A stretch of 17,350 nucleotides of DNA, from positions 1 through 17,350 of the forward strand of contig JAZNIR010000112.1 in the NCBI GenBank assembly GCA_045577595.1. Reading direction: 5' to 3'. The notes under the pieces are model-generated. The model did no database searches. It was not told the DNA's origin and saw nothing but the letters and a program-made list of their open reading frames with translations. Positions 14,142-17,350 of the stretch are shown in pieces. The position numbers were made by a program, and so were the translations under genes. How positions within the stretch are numbered: position 1 is the first letter of the stretch; every line of letters starts with the position of its first letter. Source of the stretch: Scatosoma sp045577595 (GTDB taxonomy: Bacteria > Bacillota > Clostridia > Christensenellales > Borkfalkiaceae).

Positions 14142-14217
14142 CTTTCCGTAGCGTAACGGGATAACGCAGCCGCCTCCTAAGCGGCCGATGTGAGTTCGAG
14201 CCTCGCCGGGAAGACCA
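14142..14217 (+). tRNA. tRNA-Arg, anticodon CCT
   Basis: A 76-nt cloverleaf with encoded CCA and discriminator A. The acceptor arm pairs CTTTCCG with CGGGAAG with one G-U pair. The anticodon stem GCCGC/GCGGC encloses CTCCTAA, giving anticodon CCT for the rare arginine codon AGG. The T arm GTGAG/CTCGC encloses TTCGAGC. Confidence 0.94.
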
Positions 14218-14218
14218 A

Positions 14219-14256
14219 CAACCGCCCCGCTGATGATATTCGGCGGGGCGGTTTTG
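14219..14256. terminator. Terminator of tRNA-Arg, possibly shared with PFOR
   Basis: A GC-rich 10-bp stem ACCGCCCCGC (14221-14230) with GCGGGGCGGT (14243-14252) and TTTT on the plus side, directly after the tRNA. Its right edge is 15 nt past the convergent PFOR stop. The minus side has only a weak T tract, so its use by PFOR is uncertain. Confidence 0.75.
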
Positions 14257-14266
14257 GTATCTAAAT

Positions 14267-17200
14267 TTATAAAATTTGGGCTAATTTTTCATAAAAAGCA
14301 AAGAGCGCGCGACTTTCTTCTTCCGCTTCTTTAAATAAAATTTCCGCTTGCTTGGGGGCGGATTTTTTCAAAGCGGAAAAACGGTTTTCCCCGTTTAAAA
14401 AATCTTGAAAATTCGCCGTCGGGGCTTTGCTGTCGAGAATAAAAGGGGGTTTGTTTTCTTTTTTCAACAACGGATTATATCGGAATAACTGCCAATATCC
14501 GCTTTCGACGGCAAGTTTTTCTTCTTCCATACATTTGCTCATATTCACGCCGTGCGCAATGCAAGGGGAGTAGGCGATAATCAGCGACGGACCGTCGTAC
14601 GCTTCCGCTTCGGTAAGCGCGTTTAAAAGCTGTTGCTTATTCGCGCCCATTGAGACTTGCGCGACGTAAACGTTTCCGTACGTGATTGCCATCAACCCCA
14701 ATTTCTTTTTCCGTAACCGTTTGCCTGCGCTTGCAAATCTTGCCAACGCGCCTTTGGGCGTAGCTTTCGATGCTTGTCCGCCCGTGTTTGAGTACACTTC
14801 CGAATCCAGTACTAAAACGTTTACGTTAATTCCGCTTGCCAATACGTGGTCCAAGCCCCCGTAGCCAATATCGTACGCCCAACCGTCGCCCCCGATAATC
14901 CAAACGGAGCGTTTTTTTGCATCGTCTTTTAACGTTTGTTCCATCGCCAAGCGCATACCCATTCCAAATTCGGCGTTGTCTTCAAACAGTGAATTTGCCC
15001 AAGCGGGGCCGTGTCCGTCGTTGTTGACGGTGTAGGGGCAAGTAGGGGCAGAACCGCCGTAAATGGACGAACAACCGGTTGCGTTGGCAATTATCATTTT
15101 CTCGCCGAAAAGCTGGGTTAACAGTTTAATATACGGCGTTTCTCCGCAACCGGAGCAGGCGTAAGAAAACTCGAAAAGCGGTTGACGGAATTGGCTACCT
15201 TTCACGCTGTTTCTTTTAAAATTTTCCGCAATTATAGGTTTAATCGTTTGCGAGAATTCCCAGTTTATCCCTTCGTTTGGCAAAAGCTCGCGCACGGGGC
15301 GCATAACCAACGCCTTTTTAGGGGCGGGGCATACGTTGGCGCATACGCCACAGCCCATACAATCGTAAGGGGTAACTTGTATTCTGAATAATTTATTTTC
15401 AAATCCAACGGCGGGCTTGCATACGAACGAATCGGGCTTTTCCGCTTTTTCGTCTAAAATAAAAGGGCGAATTGCCGCGTGCGGACACACAAACGAACAT
15501 TGGGCACATTGTATACAGTTTTCCGTAATCCAATACGGGACGGAAAAGGCAATGCCGTGTTTTTCCCACCGCGTCGTTCCCGTCGGAACGCTCCCGTCGG
15601 GGGAAAAGGCGGACGTGGGCAATTTGTCGCCTTGTAAAGATAAAACGGGGTGGATAAAGTCGCGAAAATACGCGTTTTCGTGTACGCTTTCCGCCTTTTC
15701 GTCTTGCGCGTTGCGCCAATCGTCGGGGTAATTGATTTTTTGAACGGCGGATTGCGTTTTGTCAATAGCCGTTACGTTCATACGGATTACTTCTTCGCCT
15801 TTTCGAGTAAATTTTTTTCGTAAAGCGTCTTTTAAACGCTCGATTGCCTGCGCGTATGGCATTATTTGCGGATTTAACAAGAAAAAAGCCGCTTGCATAA
15901 TCGTACTCGTTCGCCCTTTTAAGCCCACTTCGTTGGCAATTTTCGTGGCGTCAATCATATAAAGAGCCAGCCGTTTTTCGGCAACGGTTTTCTTAAACGA
16001 AGGGGGTAGGTATGCGTTGAGTTGAATAAAATCGTCGCACGGACAATTTAAAAGCACCGTTGCGCCGTCTTTACAATCGCGTAGAATATCGTAACGGGCA
16101 AGATAAGACGGATTGTGGCAAGCAACGAAATCGGCTTGGTCGATAAGATAGGACGAACGGATGGGCGTTTTTCCAAAACGCAAATGCGAAATGGTAACCC
16201 CGCCCGATTTTTTGGAATCGTACACGAAATAAGCTTGCACGAATAAATCGGTGTAATCTCCGATAATTTTAACGGAATTTTTATTCGCTCCCACCGTTCC
16301 GTCCGAACCCAAACCGTAAAATTTACACGAAGTACAATCCTTAGGAGCGGTGATAAAAGACTCGGAAAAATCAAGGGAAGTATCCGTTAAATCGTCGTAA
16401 ATACCGACGGTAAAACGGTTTTTGGGGATAGGGGATAAAAGGTTTTTGATGACGGCGTAGCACATCGACGGCGTAAAATCTTTCAAACCCAATCCGTACC
16501 GCCCACCGACGACGGAAATATCCGTTTTTCCGTTTTGCGCCAACGCGCAAACGACGTCGAGATATAACGGTTCGCCAATCGCGCCCGCTTCTTTCGTGCG
16601 GTCAAGCACGGCGATTTTACGACAAGTAAGGGGCAGGGCGCTACAAAAAGCTTTGCCGTCGAACGGACGGTATAAACGCACTTTTATAAGTCCCGTTTTT
16701 CCGCCGTTTGCATTAACTTTTTCTACCGTTTCTTCCATTACGGAAGCCCCGCTCCCGATAAGAACGACTACGTATTCGGCGTCGTTAGCGCCTACGTAAT
16801 CAAATAAATGATATGCCCGTTTCGTGATTTTTGCCACTTCGTCCATCGTATTTTGTACGATTTGCGGTAAGGCAAGATAATATTTATTTGCCGATTCTCG
16901 GTTTTGGAAATACAAATCGGGATTTTGCGCCGTACCCCGTTGGATAGGCTTTTCGGGATTTAAAGCGCGCGTTTTGAAATTTACAATATCTTGTTCGTCT
17001 AATAAGCTTTTCATTTCGTCGTATTCAATCACGTCGATTTTCGAATATTCGTGGGAAGTACGGAAACCGTCGAAAAAGTGCACGAACGGCACGCTGGATT
17101 TTAAAGTGGCTAAATGCGCGACGAGCGCAAGGTCCATTACTTCTTGTACGGACGACGACGCCAACATCGCAAACCCCGACTGTCTACACGCCATTACGTC

Positions 17201-17350
17201 TTGGTGGTCGCCGAAAATGCTTAATGCGTGCGTAGCGATTGCCCGCGCGCTTACGTGAAAGACAGTGGGTAAAAGTTCGCCTGCAATTTTATACATATTC
17301 GGCAACGTCAGCAATAATCCTTGACTGCAAGTGTACGTAGTGGTTAAAGC
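14267..17350 (-). CDS. nifJ: Pyruvate:ferredoxin (flavodoxin) oxidoreductase, N-terminus outside the window
   Basis: 1027 residues are visible and the frame is still open at the right edge. About 80 N-terminal residues should lie outside, judging from where 'SQGLLLTLPNMYKIAGELLP' falls in the Desulfovibrio africanus enzyme. The enzyme oxidises pyruvate with CoA to acetyl-CoA and CO2 and reduces ferredoxin, the central step of clostridial fermentation. Visible parts in order: domain I end, transketolase-like domain II ('VIGSGASVMEETVE', 'LYRPFDGKAF', 'LDRTKEAGAIGEPLYLDV'), the gamma-like domain ('DGTVGANKNSVKIIG', 'YDSKKSGGVTISHLRFG'), and a two-cluster ferredoxin domain ('CIQCAQCSFVCP', 'CMGCGVCANVCP'). 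The proximal-cluster cysteines follow ('CSGCGETPY', 'ATGCSS', 'YSPCIAHG'), with the thiamine-diphosphate site 'GDGWAYDIGYGGLDHV' to 'YSNTGGQASKATPKG'. The segment before 'KKRSVWIIGGDGW' is unusually short. It is convergent with tRNA-Arg; its promoter is not visible. Confidence 0.97.
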   Translation of the reverse strand, partial: ALTTTYTCSQGLLLTLPNMYKIAGELLPTVFHVSARAIATHALSIFGDHQDVMACRQSGFAMLASSSVQEVMDLALVAHLATLKSSVPFVHFFDGFRTSHEYSKIDVIEYDEMKSLLDEQDIVNFKTRALNPEKPIQRGTAQNPDLYFQNRESANKYYLALPQIVQNTMDEVAKITKRAYHLFDYVGANDAEYVVVLIGSGASVMEETVEKVNANGGKTGLIKVRLYRPFDGKAFCSALPLTCRKIAVLDRTKEAGAIGEPLYLDVVCALAQNGKTDISVVGGRYGLGLKDFTPSMCYAVIKNLLSPIPKNRFTVGIYDDLTDTSLDFSESFITAPKDCTSCKFYGLGSDGTVGANKNSVKIIGDYTDLFVQAYFVYDSKKSGGVTISHLRFGKTPIRSSYLIDQADFVACHNPSYLARYDILRDCKDGATVLLNCPCDDFIQLNAYLPPSFKKTVAEKRLALYMIDATKIANEVGLKGRTSTIMQAAFFLLNPQIMPYAQAIERLKDALRKKFTRKGEEVIRMNVTAIDKTQSAVQKINYPDDWRNAQDEKAESVHENAYFRDFIHPVLSLQGDKLPTSAFSPDGSVPTGTTRWEKHGIAFSVPYWITENCIQCAQCSFVCPHAAIRPFILDEKAEKPDSFVCKPAVGFENKLFRIQVTPYDCMGCGVCANVCPAPKKALVMRPVRELLPNEGINWEFSQTIKPIIAENFKRNSVKGSQFRQPLFEFSYACSGCGETPYIKLLTQLFGEKMIIANATGCSSIYGGSAPTCPYTVNNDGHGPAWANSLFEDNAEFGMGMRLAMEQTLKDDAKKRSVWIIGGDGWAYDIGYGGLDHVLASGINVNVLVLDSEVYSNTGGQASKATPKGALARFASAGKRLRKKKLGLMAITYGNVYVAQVSMGANKQQLLNALTEAEAYDGPSLIIAYSPCIAHGVNMSKCMEEEKLAVESGYWQLFRYNPLLKKENKPPFILDSKAPTANFQDFLNGENRFSALKKSAPKQAEILFKEAEEESRALFAFYEKLAQIL
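16002..16020 (+). repeat. Plus-strand G-rich repeat word, copy 4 (antisense inside the PFOR gene)
   Basis: GGGGGTAGGTATGCGTTGA, one mismatch from copies 2 and 3, antisense in the pyruvate:ferredoxin oxidoreductase gene, where the complement is read as L-N-A-Y-L-P-P. Confidence 0.7.

Noticed and set aside
7111..15881. Shared 15-mer TGCGGATTTAACAAG in addB (7111-7125) and antisense in PFOR (15867-15881)
   Set aside because: A single 15-base match between biased sequences of this length is not very unlikely, the flanks differ, and in addB it encodes the conserved cysteine region.
17312..17314. TTG as the start of the PFOR gene
   Set aside because: The frame continues to the window edge with conserved family sequence (ALTTTYTCSQGLLL), so the true start is outside.

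Overview
The window looks like chromosomal DNA of a strictly anaerobic, low-to-mid GC member of the Bacillota, most likely an uncultured gut-type Clostridia. The basis is near-consensus sigma-A promoters (TTGACA / 17 bp / TATAAT), AGGAG-type ribosome binding sites, tRNA genes that encode their CCA, an AddAB recombination nuclease, an oxygen-sensitive pyruvate:ferredoxin oxidoreductase and a clostridial-type glutamate dehydrogenase. Genus or family cannot be set from the sequence alone. I see no phage, insertion sequence, CRISPR array or defence locus.

Left part (1-4000): the 5' part of an ArsR-family repressor gene on the minus strand, with a tandemly duplicated operator/promoter; a gene-poor stretch holding a folded element and a copied tRNA 3' end; tRNA-Ala(CGC) on the minus strand; a formate/nitrite-family channel; a GNAT-like protein; and a convergent gene for a lipoprotein of unknown function. 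Most of these are single-gene units with their own promoter and terminator.

Middle (4000-12000): the addB-addA operon, whose two frames overlap by 14 nt. It encodes the two-subunit helicase-nuclease that resects double-strand breaks for RecA. Its terminator hairpin contains the ribosome binding site of the next gene, a small membrane protein. That gene converges on, and overlaps by 4 nt, a minus-strand gene for a probable double PRC-barrel protein.

Right part (12000-17350): tRNA-Gln(CTG), a 150-bp palindromic intergenic element, NADP-type glutamate dehydrogenase (gdhA, minus), tRNA-Arg(CCT), and pyruvate:ferredoxin oxidoreductase (minus), which runs off the right edge without its first roughly 80 residues. 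GDH and PFOR connect nitrogen assimilation with fermentative pyruvate oxidation, but each has its own transcription unit.

The most unusual signal is a G-rich asymmetric DNA word, GGGGGTATGTATGCGTTGA, and close variants. It occurs four times, always on the plus strand, inside four unrelated genes of either orientation and in different reading frames. This looks like a DNA-level signal (Chi-like, uptake-like or segregation-like) and not protein conservation.
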